This document shows positions 35,533 to 44,173 of a stretch of 55,448 bases of DNA, piece after piece. Made by a program: the position numbers and the translations under genes. The notes below the pieces were generated by a model. It saw only the letters and a program-made list of their open reading frames with translations. It searched no databases and was not told the origin of the DNA. Location: the NCBI RefSeq assembly GCF_002735925.1, contig NZ_PEDL01000020.1, positions 1 through 55,448 on the forward strand, written 5' to 3'. Source of the stretch: Sporanaerobium hydrogeniformans (GTDB lineage: Bacteria > Bacillota > Clostridia > Lachnospirales > Cellulosilyticaceae). The stretch's first letter is position 1, and every line of letters starts with the position of its first letter.

Positions 35533-37283
35533 AAAAGACCAGTGATAGAAATATTCAAAAGCAGACTCTTAAAAAGGTATTGCGCTACATCAAAAAATAT
35601 AGGGGGCTTTTAGTACTTTCCATTTTATTAGCTATCGTGAGTGTGATACTTACCTTATATGTACCTATCCTTATTGGAAAGGCCATCGATTGTATTGTCT
35701 ATGAGGATGTACAGTTTGAAGCTATTTCTAGCAACTTAATATTAGCCGGTAGTATGGTAGGCGTTACTGCTGTTACTCAATGGTTTATGAATGTTATTAA
35801 TAATAAGGTGGCTTATCAAGTGGTTCATGATATACGCAAGGAAGCCTTTAGAAAACTAGAAGTATTACCCCTTAAATATATAGATACACATTCACAAGGA
35901 GATATTGTTAGTCGAGTTATAGCAGATGTAGATCAGTTTGCAGATGGTTTACTTATGGGTTTTACTCAACTTTTTACAGGAGTCATTACTTTAATAGGAA
36001 CCTTGATAGTGATGTTAACTCTCGATGTAGCAATTACCTTGGTGGTTGTAGTGGTAACGCCTCTTTCTCTTTTTGTGGCTAGTTACATTGCTAAGAAAAC
36101 CTATAGAATGTTTAAGTTACAGTCTGAAACACGAGGTGAACAAACAGCTTTTATTGATGAGATCATAGGAAATGAGAAGGTTGTTAAAGCCTATGGACAT
36201 GAAAAAGAAGCTCTTGAACATTTTGATGCACTCAATGAAAAGTTAGCTAAGTGTTCTTTAAGAGCTACATTCTTTTCATCATTAACTAATCCTTGTACAC
36301 GTTTTGTAAATAGTGTAGTATATGCAGGTGTAGCTATTGCAGGGGCCTTTACTGTACTAAGTGGTAGGATGACTGTTGGGATTTGGTCTTGCTTTTTAAG
36401 CTATGCTAACCAGTATACAAAGCCTTTTAATGAAATATCAGGAGTGGTTACAGAGCTTCAAAATGCATTAGCTTGTGCTGCTCGTATTTTTGAACTTATT
36501 GAAGAAGAGGGAGAAGTACCAGATAGCCAAGATGCACTTGTGTTAGAAAAGGCAAAAGGAGTTATTACATGTAAAGAAGTAAGCTTTTCCTATGTACCAG
36601 ATAAAAAATTAATTGAAGGCTTTAATCTTTCTGTGGGGCAAGGACAAAAAGTAGCCATTGTTGGTCCTACGGGTTGTGGAAAAACGACACTTATTAATTT
36701 GCTTATGCGTTTTTATGATGTAGATAAGGGAAGTATCCAAGTAGATAGCTTGGATATTAAAGCGTTAACGAGGAAAAGTCTTCGACTCAACTATGGTATG
36801 GTGTTACAAGAAACGTGGCTAAAAAAAGGAACTATTAAAGAAAATATCCAAATGGGAAAACCAGATGCCACGGATGAAGAAATTTTAGCAGCAGCAAAAG
36901 CTGCTCATGCCCACTCCTTTATTAAGCGTTTGCCAAAAGGTTATGAGACGATTATTACAGAAGATGGTGGAGTACTTTCAGCAGGGCAAAAGCAGCTTTT
37001 ATGTATTACAAGGGTAATGCTTATGAAGCCGCCAATGCTTATTTTAGATGAAGCTACATCCTCTATTGATACGCGTACAGAAATGAAGATTCAAAGTGCC
37101 TTTAATCGCTTGATGGAAGGTAGAACCTGCTTTATCGTAGCACATCGTTTATCCACTATTCAAAATGCAGATATCATTTTAGTGATGAAGGAAGGTAAAA
37201 TTATTGAAAAGGGCAATCATGAGGAGCTTTTAGCTAAGCAAGGTTTTTATTCTAAACTTTATAACAGTCAATTTGCTGGATAA
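35529..37283 (+). CDS. ABC exporter half-transporter, catalytic subunit (pair 1)
   Basis: 584 aa. Walker A GPTGCGKTT near 380, signature LSAGQ near 481, Walker B ILDEATSS with the catalytic Glu, H-loop AHRLST. The canonical residues complement the degenerate preceding subunit. AAGGAGG with 7-nt spacing; ATGA-type overlap with the partner. Confidence 0.9.
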   Translation: MKKTSDRNIQKQTLKKVLRYIKKYRGLLVLSILLAIVSVILTLYVPILIGKAIDCIVYEDVQFEAISSNLILAGSMVGVTAVTQWFMNVINNKVAYQVVHDIRKEAFRKLEVLPLKYIDTHSQGDIVSRVIADVDQFADGLLMGFTQLFTGVITLIGTLIVMLTLDVAITLVVVVVTPLSLFVASYIAKKTYRMFKLQSETRGEQTAFIDEIIGNEKVVKAYGHEKEALEHFDALNEKLAKCSLRATFFSSLTNPCTRFVNSVVYAGVAIAGAFTVLSGRMTVGIWSCFLSYANQYTKPFNEISGVVTELQNALACAARIFELIEEEGEVPDSQDALVLEKAKGVITCKEVSFSYVPDKKLIEGFNLSVGQGQKVAIVGPTGCGKTTLINLLMRFYDVDKGSIQVDSLDIKALTRKSLRLNYGMVLQETWLKKGTIKENIQMGKPDATDEEILAAAKAAHAHSFIKRLPKGYETIITEDGGVLSAGQKQLLCITRVMLMKPPMLILDEATSSIDTRTEMKIQSAFNRLMEGRTCFIVAHRLSTIQNADIILVMKEGKIIEKGNHEELLAKQGFYSKLYNSQFAG

Positions 37284-37304
37284 GGTAGAAATAGGGGTGG
37301 AGTT

Positions 37305-37733
37305 ATGCAAGAGGAGATGAGGTTAGGCATTCTTTTAAAGATGGTAAACAATGTTTTTGAGAGAAGTTTTAATACTCAAATAGCAAAGATAAATTTAACA
37401 GCAGCACAATGTGATATCTTAGGTTTTTTGCATGCGAATGAAGACAAAGAAATTAACCCTATTGATATTGAAAGGCAGTTTAAGCTTAAGCGTCCAACTG
37501 TAACGGGTCTTTTAAAAAGGTTGGAGGCAAAAGGTTTTATTCAATTAATGCCAAGCAGTAAGGATAATCGTTATAAACAAATTGTTTTAACAGATAAAGC
37601 CCAGACGCATCAACAAGAGATGCTAGCAGGTTTAGCTGAAATGGAAAATCGGCTTTATAAGGGTATAAGTGAAGAAGAAAAGCAGCTTCTAGCCCATTTG
37701 TTGAATAAAATGTTAAAAAATATTTCTCTATAG
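37305..37733 (+). CDS. MarR-family regulator between two ABC exporter pairs
   Basis: 142 aa winged helix (NPIDIERQFKLKRPTVTGLL, wing SSKDNRYKQIVLT). Sits 22 bp after exporter pair 1 and 87 bp before pair 2, in one direction with both. A palindrome in the promoter region of pair 2 is a possible target. Confidence 0.87.
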   Translation: MQEEMRLGILLKMVNNVFERSFNTQIAKINLTAAQCDILGFLHANEDKEINPIDIERQFKLKRPTVTGLLKRLEAKGFIQLMPSSKDNRYKQIVLTDKAQTHQQEMLAGLAEMENRLYKGISEEEKQLLAHLLNKMLKNISL

Positions 37734-37751
37734 ACATAGAGAAATTTTTTT
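37722..37751 (+). terminator. Terminator at the end of the marR gene
   Basis: Stem ATTTCTCTA (37722-37730) with TAGAGAAAT (37737-37745), then T7. The left arm and loop contain the last codons and stop of marR. Confidence 0.7.
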
Positions 37752-37779
37752 GTTAAAATGATTAGCAAGCTAATTACAT
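37750..37779 (+). promoter_or_regulatory. Operator-like palindrome before exporter pair 2
   Basis: ATTAGC-AA-GCTAAT at 37761-37774 is a perfect 6-2-6 inverted repeat between a TTGTTA -35-like hexamer (37750-37755) and an AT-rich -10 region. The size suits a MarR dimer, most simply the regulator encoded just upstream. Confidence 0.45.
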
Positions 37780-37819
37780 AAGATGGATGAATTAGAAAAA
37801 GAATGAATAAGGAGGGAAA

Positions 37820-39562
37820 ATGATGATAAAAACCTTATTAGCTCAAGTGAAAGAATATAAGACAACTTCTATTTTAGCCCCTATTTTTATTGTACTAGAG
37901 GTTATTATGGAAGTTTTTATTCCACTAATGATGGCATCTATTATAGATGATGGAGTGGAAAAAGGAGATATGAAGCATGTTGTATTTATGGGAGGATGCA
38001 TGATTGGTGCGGCACTACTTGCTTTACTATTTGGGGTATTAGCAGGTAAATATGCTGCCTATGCAAGTAGTGGTGTAGCCAAAAATTTAAGAGGGAGTAT
38101 GTATAAAAATATACAAGATTTTTCCTTCTCTAACATTGATAAGTATTCAACAGCAGGGCTTATTACCCGATTAACAACCGATGTTACTAATGTACAAAAT
38201 GCTTATCAAATGATCCTTAGAATGTTTATGCGTGCACCTTTTATGCTTATTTGTGCCATGATTATGGCGTTTAATATCAATGCGCGTATTTCTCTTATAT
38301 TTGTGGGAGCAATCATTTTTTTAGGAATTGCTTTAGCTATTATTATACTAAAGGCCTATCCTGTTTTTACTATGGTATTTAAGAAGTATGATCATTTAAA
38401 TGCAAGTGTGCAGGAAAACATAGGTGCTATACGTGTAGTTAAAGCTTATGTAAGAGAAGACTATGAGGTCAGCAAGTTTAAAAGAGCCTGTGAAAATGTG
38501 TATCATATGTTTGTGAAGGCAGAAAAGCTTATTTCTTTAAATATGCCGATTATGCAATTTGCTATGTATAGCTGTATCTTACTTTTATCTTGGCTGGGAG
38601 CTAAAATGATTGTAGTCGGTGATTTGAAAACTGGAGAATTAATGAGCTTATTTGCTTATGTAATTAATATTTTAATGGCACTTATGTTTATTGCCATGGT
38701 TTTTGTTATGGTAACGATGGCACGCGCTTCAGCTGAACGTATAGCAGAGGTCATCAATGAAAAAACAGATCTTATGAATAGTTTAAATCCTATTTATGAA
38801 GTGAAAGATGGAAGCATTACTTTTGAAAATGTAGATTTTTCCTATCATAAAGATCCTAATAATTGTGTATTAGAAAAGATTAACGTTACAATTAGAGCGG
38901 GTGAAACAGTAGGGATTATCGGAGGAACAGGAAGTGCCAAGTCTTCTCTTGTTCAACTTATTCCAAGACTTTATGATGTAACTGCTGGACAGGTTAAAGT
39001 AGGCGGTATAGATGTAAGAGATTACGATATTGAAACCCTCAGAAATGAAGTAGCTATGGTGCTTCAGAAAAATGTATTATTCTCAGGAACCATTAAAGAG
39101 AACTTACGTTGGGGAAACAAGGAAGCGACAGATGAAGAAATCATAAGAGCATGTCAGCTTGCTCAAGCTTCTGAGTTTATTGAGAAAATGCCAAAGGGGT
39201 ATGATACGTATATTGAGCAAGGTGGGAGCAATGTATCTGGTGGACAAAAGCAACGGCTTTGTATTGCTAGAGCCCTTCTTAAAAAGCCTAAAATTCTCAT
39301 TTTAGATGATTCCACGAGTGCAGTAGATACAAAAACAGATACACTGATTCGAAGAGCTTTCAAAGAGGAAATCCCCAATACTACTCAAATCATTATCGCG
39401 CAGCGTATTTCTTCTATTCAGGAGGCAGATAAGATTATTGTCTTAAACGAAGGGAAAATCGAAGGCATCGGAAGTCATGAAGAACTTATGGCAAAGAGCC
39501 ACATTTATCGTGATGTGTATGCATCTCAGATGAAAGGAGTGGATGAGCATGAAACCAAATAA
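37820..39562 (+). CDS. ABC exporter half-transporter, degenerate-site subunit (pair 2)
   Basis: 580 aa with exporter helices (about 1-310) and ATPase domain. Walker A reads GGTGSAKSS near 368, with Ala for the Gly before the Lys. Signature VSGGQ near 473; Walker B ILDDSTSA has Asp for the catalytic Glu. Two changed sites mark it as the non-hydrolysing half. ATG at 37823 fits the GGAGGG spacing (6 nt) better than the one given. Its 3' end overlaps the partner. Confidence 0.9.
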   Translation: MMIKTLLAQVKEYKTTSILAPIFIVLEVIMEVFIPLMMASIIDDGVEKGDMKHVVFMGGCMIGAALLALLFGVLAGKYAAYASSGVAKNLRGSMYKNIQDFSFSNIDKYSTAGLITRLTTDVTNVQNAYQMILRMFMRAPFMLICAMIMAFNINARISLIFVGAIIFLGIALAIIILKAYPVFTMVFKKYDHLNASVQENIGAIRVVKAYVREDYEVSKFKRACENVYHMFVKAEKLISLNMPIMQFAMYSCILLLSWLGAKMIVVGDLKTGELMSLFAYVINILMALMFIAMVFVMVTMARASAERIAEVINEKTDLMNSLNPIYEVKDGSITFENVDFSYHKDPNNCVLEKINVTIRAGETVGIIGGTGSAKSSLVQLIPRLYDVTAGQVKVGGIDVRDYDIETLRNEVAMVLQKNVLFSGTIKENLRWGNKEATDEEIIRACQLAQASEFIEKMPKGYDTYIEQGGSNVSGGQKQRLCIARALLKKPKILILDDSTSAVDTKTDTLIRRAFKEEIPNTTQIIIAQRISSIQEADKIIVLNEGKIEGIGSHEELMAKSHIYRDVYASQMKGVDEHETK

Positions 39563-41456
39563 GATGCCAATGGGACAAGGAAAAAGGCCTAAGCTTGAAA
39601 ATCCAGGAAAAACTTTTAAAAGATTATTAAGTTATGTTTTTAAAAATTATAAGTGGCATTCTATTATTGTTATAATTTCCATTGTGATAAGTTCTCTTGC
39701 CAGTGTAGTGGGAATGCTGTTTATGAAGAACTTAATTGATGATTACATTGCTCCTTTCTTAGGGAATGCAAACCCTGATTTTACTTCTCTTTTACATGTC
39801 CTAGTGATGATGGCAGGTGTGTATTTAGTGGGAGTAATAGCTACCTTTGCTTATAATCGAATCATGATTTATGTATGTCAGGGAACCATGAAAAATATGA
39901 GAGATGACTTGTTTACTCATATGGAAAAATTACCTATTAAATATTTTGATACACATGCGCATGGTGATATCATGAGTATTTATACAAATGATATCGATAC
40001 ATTAAGACAGATGATTAGTCAAGCGATGCCTCAGTTTTTCGCTTCTATTTTTACGATTATAAGTGTATTTATTTCAATGCTTATTTTAAATATTCCACTT
40101 ACTTTTATTACACTGCTGATGGTCTTTTTAATGATGCAGGTGACAAAAAAGCTAGCTGGGCAAAGTGGAAGTTACTTTATGGAGCAGCAACAAAGCTTAG
40201 GTACATTAAATGGCTATATTGAAGAGATGATGGAAGGTCAAAAGGTTATAAAGGTTTTTTGTCATGAAGAAGAAAGTATGGAGCGTTTCAACGCACTAAA
40301 TGAAGAGCTCTTCAAGAGTGCAAATAACGCCCATAAGTTTGCTAACATACTTATGCCTATTATGAATAACATGGGTAACCTTAACTATGTAGTAACAGCT
40401 ATCTTAGGAGCGTTATTAGCTATTGGAGGGCTAGGAGGCTTTACACTTGGAGGGCTTGCTTCTTTCTTACAACTTAATAAAAGCTTTAGCCAACCCATTG
40501 CTCAGATTTCACAGCAATTCAATGCAATAGTGATGGCCCTTGCTGGTGCAGATCGTATTTTTAAGCTTTTAGATGAACAGCCAGAGGAAGATGAGGGCTA
40601 CGTAGAGCTGGTAAATGTTAAAATAGGTTCGAATGGTGAGTGGGAAGAAAGTACCATGAGAACAGGTAATTGGGCGTGGAAGCATTATCATAAGGAGGAT
40701 GGTACAACTACCTATCAAAAGGTTGAAGGAGATGTAGTTTTTGAGCATGTAGACTTTGGATATAATGATGAGAAGATGATCCTTCATGATATTGAGCTGT
40801 ATGCAAAGCCTGGTGAAAAAATAGCTTTTGTAGGTGCGACAGGTGCAGGGAAAACAACTATTACAAACTTGATTAATCGTTTTTATGCCATTCAAGATGG
40901 TAAAATCCGTTATGATGGCATTAATATTAACAAGATTAAAAAGTCAGACCTCAGAAGATCACTTGGGATTGTACTTCAAGATACCCATCTCTTTACGGGA
41001 ACAGTGATGGAGAATATACGCTATGGTAAACTTGATGCAACCGATGAAGAAGTGAAAGAGGCAGCAAGACTAGCTAATGCAGAGCACTTTATCAAACATT
41101 TACCAGAGGGGTATAATACCATGCTTACAGGGGATGGAGCTAACCTATCACAAGGGCAAAGACAGCTTCTTGCCATTGCGAGGGCAGCTGTAGCCAATCC
41201 ACCGGTACTCATCTTAGACGAAGCAACTTCTAGTATTGATACGCGTACAGAAAAAATCGTTCAAGAAGGTATGGATAGACTGATGGAAGGACGAACGGTA
41301 TTTGTCATTGCTCACCGTTTATCTACTATTAAAAATGCGGATGTTATCATGGTGCTTGATCAAGGCTGTATTATTGAACGAGGTAATCATGAAGCACTTA
41401 TTGCTAAAAAAGGAACCTATTATCAGCTTTATACAGGAGCGTTAGAACAAGCTTAA
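39543..41456 (+). CDS. ABC exporter half-transporter, catalytic subunit (pair 2)
   Basis: 637 aa, longer than its relatives because of an insert of about 45 residues (about 350-400, NVKIGSNGEWEESTMRTG, KEDGTTTYQKVEG) between membrane and ATPase domains. Walker A GATGAGKTT near 431, signature LSQGQ near 536, Walker B ILDEATSS with Glu near 559. ATG at 39549 has 9-nt spacing from AAAGGAG and is the likelier start. Both starts overlap the partner gene. Confidence 0.9.
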   Translation: MSMKPNKMPMGQGKRPKLENPGKTFKRLLSYVFKNYKWHSIIVIISIVISSLASVVGMLFMKNLIDDYIAPFLGNANPDFTSLLHVLVMMAGVYLVGVIATFAYNRIMIYVCQGTMKNMRDDLFTHMEKLPIKYFDTHAHGDIMSIYTNDIDTLRQMISQAMPQFFASIFTIISVFISMLILNIPLTFITLLMVFLMMQVTKKLAGQSGSYFMEQQQSLGTLNGYIEEMMEGQKVIKVFCHEEESMERFNALNEELFKSANNAHKFANILMPIMNNMGNLNYVVTAILGALLAIGGLGGFTLGGLASFLQLNKSFSQPIAQISQQFNAIVMALAGADRIFKLLDEQPEEDEGYVELVNVKIGSNGEWEESTMRTGNWAWKHYHKEDGTTTYQKVEGDVVFEHVDFGYNDEKMILHDIELYAKPGEKIAFVGATGAGKTTITNLINRFYAIQDGKIRYDGININKIKKSDLRRSLGIVLQDTHLFTGTVMENIRYGKLDATDEEVKEAARLANAEHFIKHLPEGYNTMLTGDGANLSQGQRQLLAIARAAVANPPVLILDEATSSIDTRTEKIVQEGMDRLMEGRTVFVIAHRLSTIKNADVIMVLDQGCIIERGNHEALIAKKGTYYQLYTGALEQA

Positions 41457-41469
41457 TAATAGAATAAAA

Positions 41470-41518
41470 AGATTAAAAGACTCTTCGCAAACAACATTTG
41501 CAAAGAGTCTTTTAATCT
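41470..41518. terminator. Bidirectional terminator after exporter pair 2
   Basis: Arms 41470-41490 and 41498-41518 pair over 21 bp with one mismatch; A- and T-rich ends. Confidence 0.85.
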
Positions 41519-41569
41519 AAGAAATACAAATAAAAGTGATGGGTAACTAAGCCCATAGAGGAGGAGCTA

Positions 41570-42886
41570 CTAAAGCGTTTTTTTTCTTTTAAGCATCATA
41601 AAAAATGAAAAAGTAAGGACTTCTGTCACAGGTGAAACAAGCCAAATCCCTTTTTCTCCTAAAAAAAGGGGAAGGACAAGAAGTAAGATAAAAATAAGAA
41701 CGATTCCCCTAGTAAGGGACATCAAAGTAGAGTAGAGTGAATGTTCAATAGACTGAAAATAATACATTAGCACTGTATTAAAGCCCGTAAAACTAAAGGC
41801 AATAAAATAAAGCCAAATAGCTGTAGTACCTTGAAGGATTATACTAGCCTCACTAGAAACAAGGCTACTGATAAGGAACTTAGAAAAGATACCTAATAAG
41901 ATAAAGACAATAAGTCCAGTAGAACCTGCAATAATCATTGCATAGCGATAAGCTAGCTTAACAATTTCAAAATTCTTTTGTCCATAATTAAGACTAATAA
42001 TAGGTTGACTAGCTTGTGCCATTCCTCCAAATAAGCCTTTTGCAATAAAGGCGATGTTAGAGATAATACTAAAAATGGCAACAGCTGTAGAACCACTTAC
42101 TTGCATAAGTGCAAGGTTTAAAAGAAAGATCGTAAAACCTGTAGAAACCTCAAGTAAGCTGGCACCTGTTCCGTTTTTTACTAAACGAATAAATAGGGAT
42201 TTATCAAAAAAGTTTCGAGTAAAATGGACAGTGTTTTTCTTTAGAATAAAATGAAAGCAAAGTATAAACATGCTGATACTAAAGCCAATAGCTGTAGCAA
42301 GTCCTGCTCCAAAGGTGCCCATATTTAAAGGAATGATAAATACATAGTCTAAAAGAATATTGATACTATTGCCTACTATACCAGCTATCATAACCAGAGT
42401 TGGGTTTCCATCCCCTCTTACCACAACAGTCAATGTACCATAGAGCATGTAGAAAAAAATTCCCCAAGTTACAGGTAGCAAATAAGCTAGAACATCAGCC
42501 ATGATGAGATCATTAGCACCTAGAAGAAGTGCCAGTTTTTCTGTAAATAGAATACTAAAAATCATAAAAAGGATACCAAGGATACCGCTTGTCACAAGAG
42601 CCATAGTAAAAACTTTATTTGCTAATTGATGGAGACCTTCTCCTTTACAAATTCCCATAGTAATAGAAGCACCGACACCAATAAGAATAGCCAGTGAAGA
42701 ATAGAGGGTAAAGATAGGAAGAGAAATATTAAGAGCTGCTAATCCGTCTTTACCTACTCCTAAAGAAACAAATAGAACATCGGCTAGGCAATAGAGACTG
42801 TATGTTACCATACCTATGACTGTGGGAAGTAGATATTTTAAGTAACTTTTTAAAACTGATTTTTTTAGGATAATTGCATTTTCCAT
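41570..42886 (-). CDS. MATE-family efflux transporter (fourth in window)
   Basis: 438 aa, twelve helices. LLPTVIGMVTYSLYCLADVLFV and SQPIISLNYGQKN are the N- and C-half signatures. More divergent than the other three, and without an adjacent regulator gene. Single gene, ribosome site AGAGGT. Confidence 0.88.
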   Translation of the reverse strand: MENAIILKKSVLKSYLKYLLPTVIGMVTYSLYCLADVLFVSLGVGKDGLAALNISLPIFTLYSSLAILIGVGASITMGICKGEGLHQLANKVFTMALVTSGILGILFMIFSILFTEKLALLLGANDLIMADVLAYLLPVTWGIFFYMLYGTLTVVVRGDGNPTLVMIAGIVGNSINILLDYVFIIPLNMGTFGAGLATAIGFSISMFILCFHFILKKNTVHFTRNFFDKSLFIRLVKNGTGASLLEVSTGFTIFLLNLALMQVSGSTAVAIFSIISNIAFIAKGLFGGMAQASQPIISLNYGQKNFEIVKLAYRYAMIIAGSTGLIVFILLGIFSKFLISSLVSSEASIILQGTTAIWLYFIAFSFTGFNTVLMYYFQSIEHSLYSTLMSLTRGIVLIFILLLVLPLFLGEKGIWLVSPVTEVLTFSFFMMLKRKKTL

Positions 42887-42994
42887 AAGTAGACCTCTGA
42901 TGTATTTAGAATAATAAAGCGACTTATCTATTTTAAGTCCCTATCCTCAATAATTCAAGTCATAATAATTAAACAAATAAAATTCGAAAAAAGA

Positions 42995-43039
42995 AAAAGG
43001 CATATCCCTTAAGAAAAACTTAAAGTGATATGCCCTTTT
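42995..43039. terminator. Terminator of the stalk-protein gene
   Basis: Stem AAAAGGCATATC (42995-43006) with GATATGCCCTTTT (43027-43039), with inner CTTAAG/CTTAA pairing. Reading on the minus strand ends in a T-run after the gene at 43066. Confidence 0.7.
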
Positions 43040-43065
43040 GGGGGATTAGATAAAGAGTAGAACAA

Positions 43066-43950
43066 TTAGTTAAGAACAGTGATTTCTAAAGCGATCATTT
43101 GAGGTGGTAGCGAAAGAGTAGCAGCAGGACCTACTGTAAGAGTGAGCTCTTGGCCAACTTTAAGAGAGTTTACATTAGGTTTTTTATTGCTATTTAGGTA
43201 GTTAAGTTTTGTAGTATTGCTATAACGAATGATTTCTTGATGATTGATATCTGTTGCATCTTTCCCCTTAGGAACAACTACAAAGTAATTTTTAGAAGGA
43301 TGAACTTCTGTAACCACCCTATTTTCCAAAATGACATTTTGAAGCTCTGCATCTGGAACTACTTCAGTAGACGTTTCACTTTCCAATAAAGTAATAGAAA
43401 GTGCTGGTGTCTGAGGTGGCATAGAACGTGTCATCATAGAGCTGTGTGTCACAGCAACATGCATTCCAGTTTCGAGATCATTGATTTGATAGAAGCGTCT
43501 ATTTTTTTCTGCTTGAATAACAGTTTCTTCACTAACATTTAAAACAATATAGTTAGTAAATGTGTTTTCACGCCCCTCAGGCAAGATAGTTACTTGACTT
43601 GATTCAAGATTTACCTCTTGAATAGTTGCTTTAGCAATGGTAACTGATTCAGGAGCTTGTGGTAAAGGGGCTACTTCTTCTTTGGGAGTAGTAAAAGTTA
43701 CTGTATTATTTTGATAGCTCACTTCAAGACCAAGTGCCTTAGCAAGATCTGCTACAGCTACATAGTTACGTCCTTCATAATTGATAGTAGTAGTATCTTT
43801 TAAAATGCTTTTACCATCTAAAGTGTAGCTAATTGCAGTATTCAAATAACCTTTGATGTTTTGAAATACAGGTGCAGCCACAAGAGAAGTACAAAGGAAA
43901 AGAGAAGTTCCTACTAATAAAATAGATAATTTTTTAGATTTAAATGACAT
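43066..43950 (-). CDS. Secreted stalk-domain protein (copper amine oxidase N-like)
   Basis: 294 aa with a signal peptide (about 1-28). Residues 45-92 form one short amine-oxidase-N repeat (TINYEGRNYVAVADLAKALG ... VSYQNNTVTF). Then a proline-rich hinge and two similar beta-rich units (about 105-190 and 205-290), each with I..VNLESSQVTI / VILENRVVTEV starts. Such modules are structural extracellular spacers in Clostridia; no catalytic domain is visible. Strong AAGGAGG site. Confidence 0.75.
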   Translation of the reverse strand: MSFKSKKLSILLVGTSLFLCTSLVAAPVFQNIKGYLNTAISYTLDGKSILKDTTTINYEGRNYVAVADLAKALGLEVSYQNNTVTFTTPKEEVAPLPQAPESVTIAKATIQEVNLESSQVTILPEGRENTFTNYIVLNVSEETVIQAEKNRRFYQINDLETGMHVAVTHSSMMTRSMPPQTPALSITLLESETSTEVVPDAELQNVILENRVVTEVHPSKNYFVVVPKGKDATDINHQEIIRYSNTTKLNYLNSNKKPNVNSLKVGQELTLTVGPAATLSLPPQMIALEITVLN

Positions 43951-44078
43951 AAAAATCCTCCTTAATAAAGTGTTAAAAATTTACTAGATATAATAATTAG
44001 ACGTAGGTTAATGAATAAAGTTCCACTTTTTTAGATTTATTTTCCAGTATTTTTTAGTTAACAATAAAAGACAAATAT

Positions 44079-44107
44079 TCACATTCTTATCTATATACAG
44101 TAGAATG
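44079..44107 (+). promoter_or_regulatory. Promoter of the chitobiose phosphorylase operon
   Basis: TTCACA (44079-44084), 17-bp spacer, TAGAAT (44102-44107), 66 bp before the phosphorylase start. No obvious operator dyad or cre-like site was seen. Confidence 0.5.
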
Positions 44108-44173
44108 CCTTGCATTTTATAATGACCTTAAGATAGCCATAAAAAGGTAAAGTAAAATAAAGGGGGCTAATAC

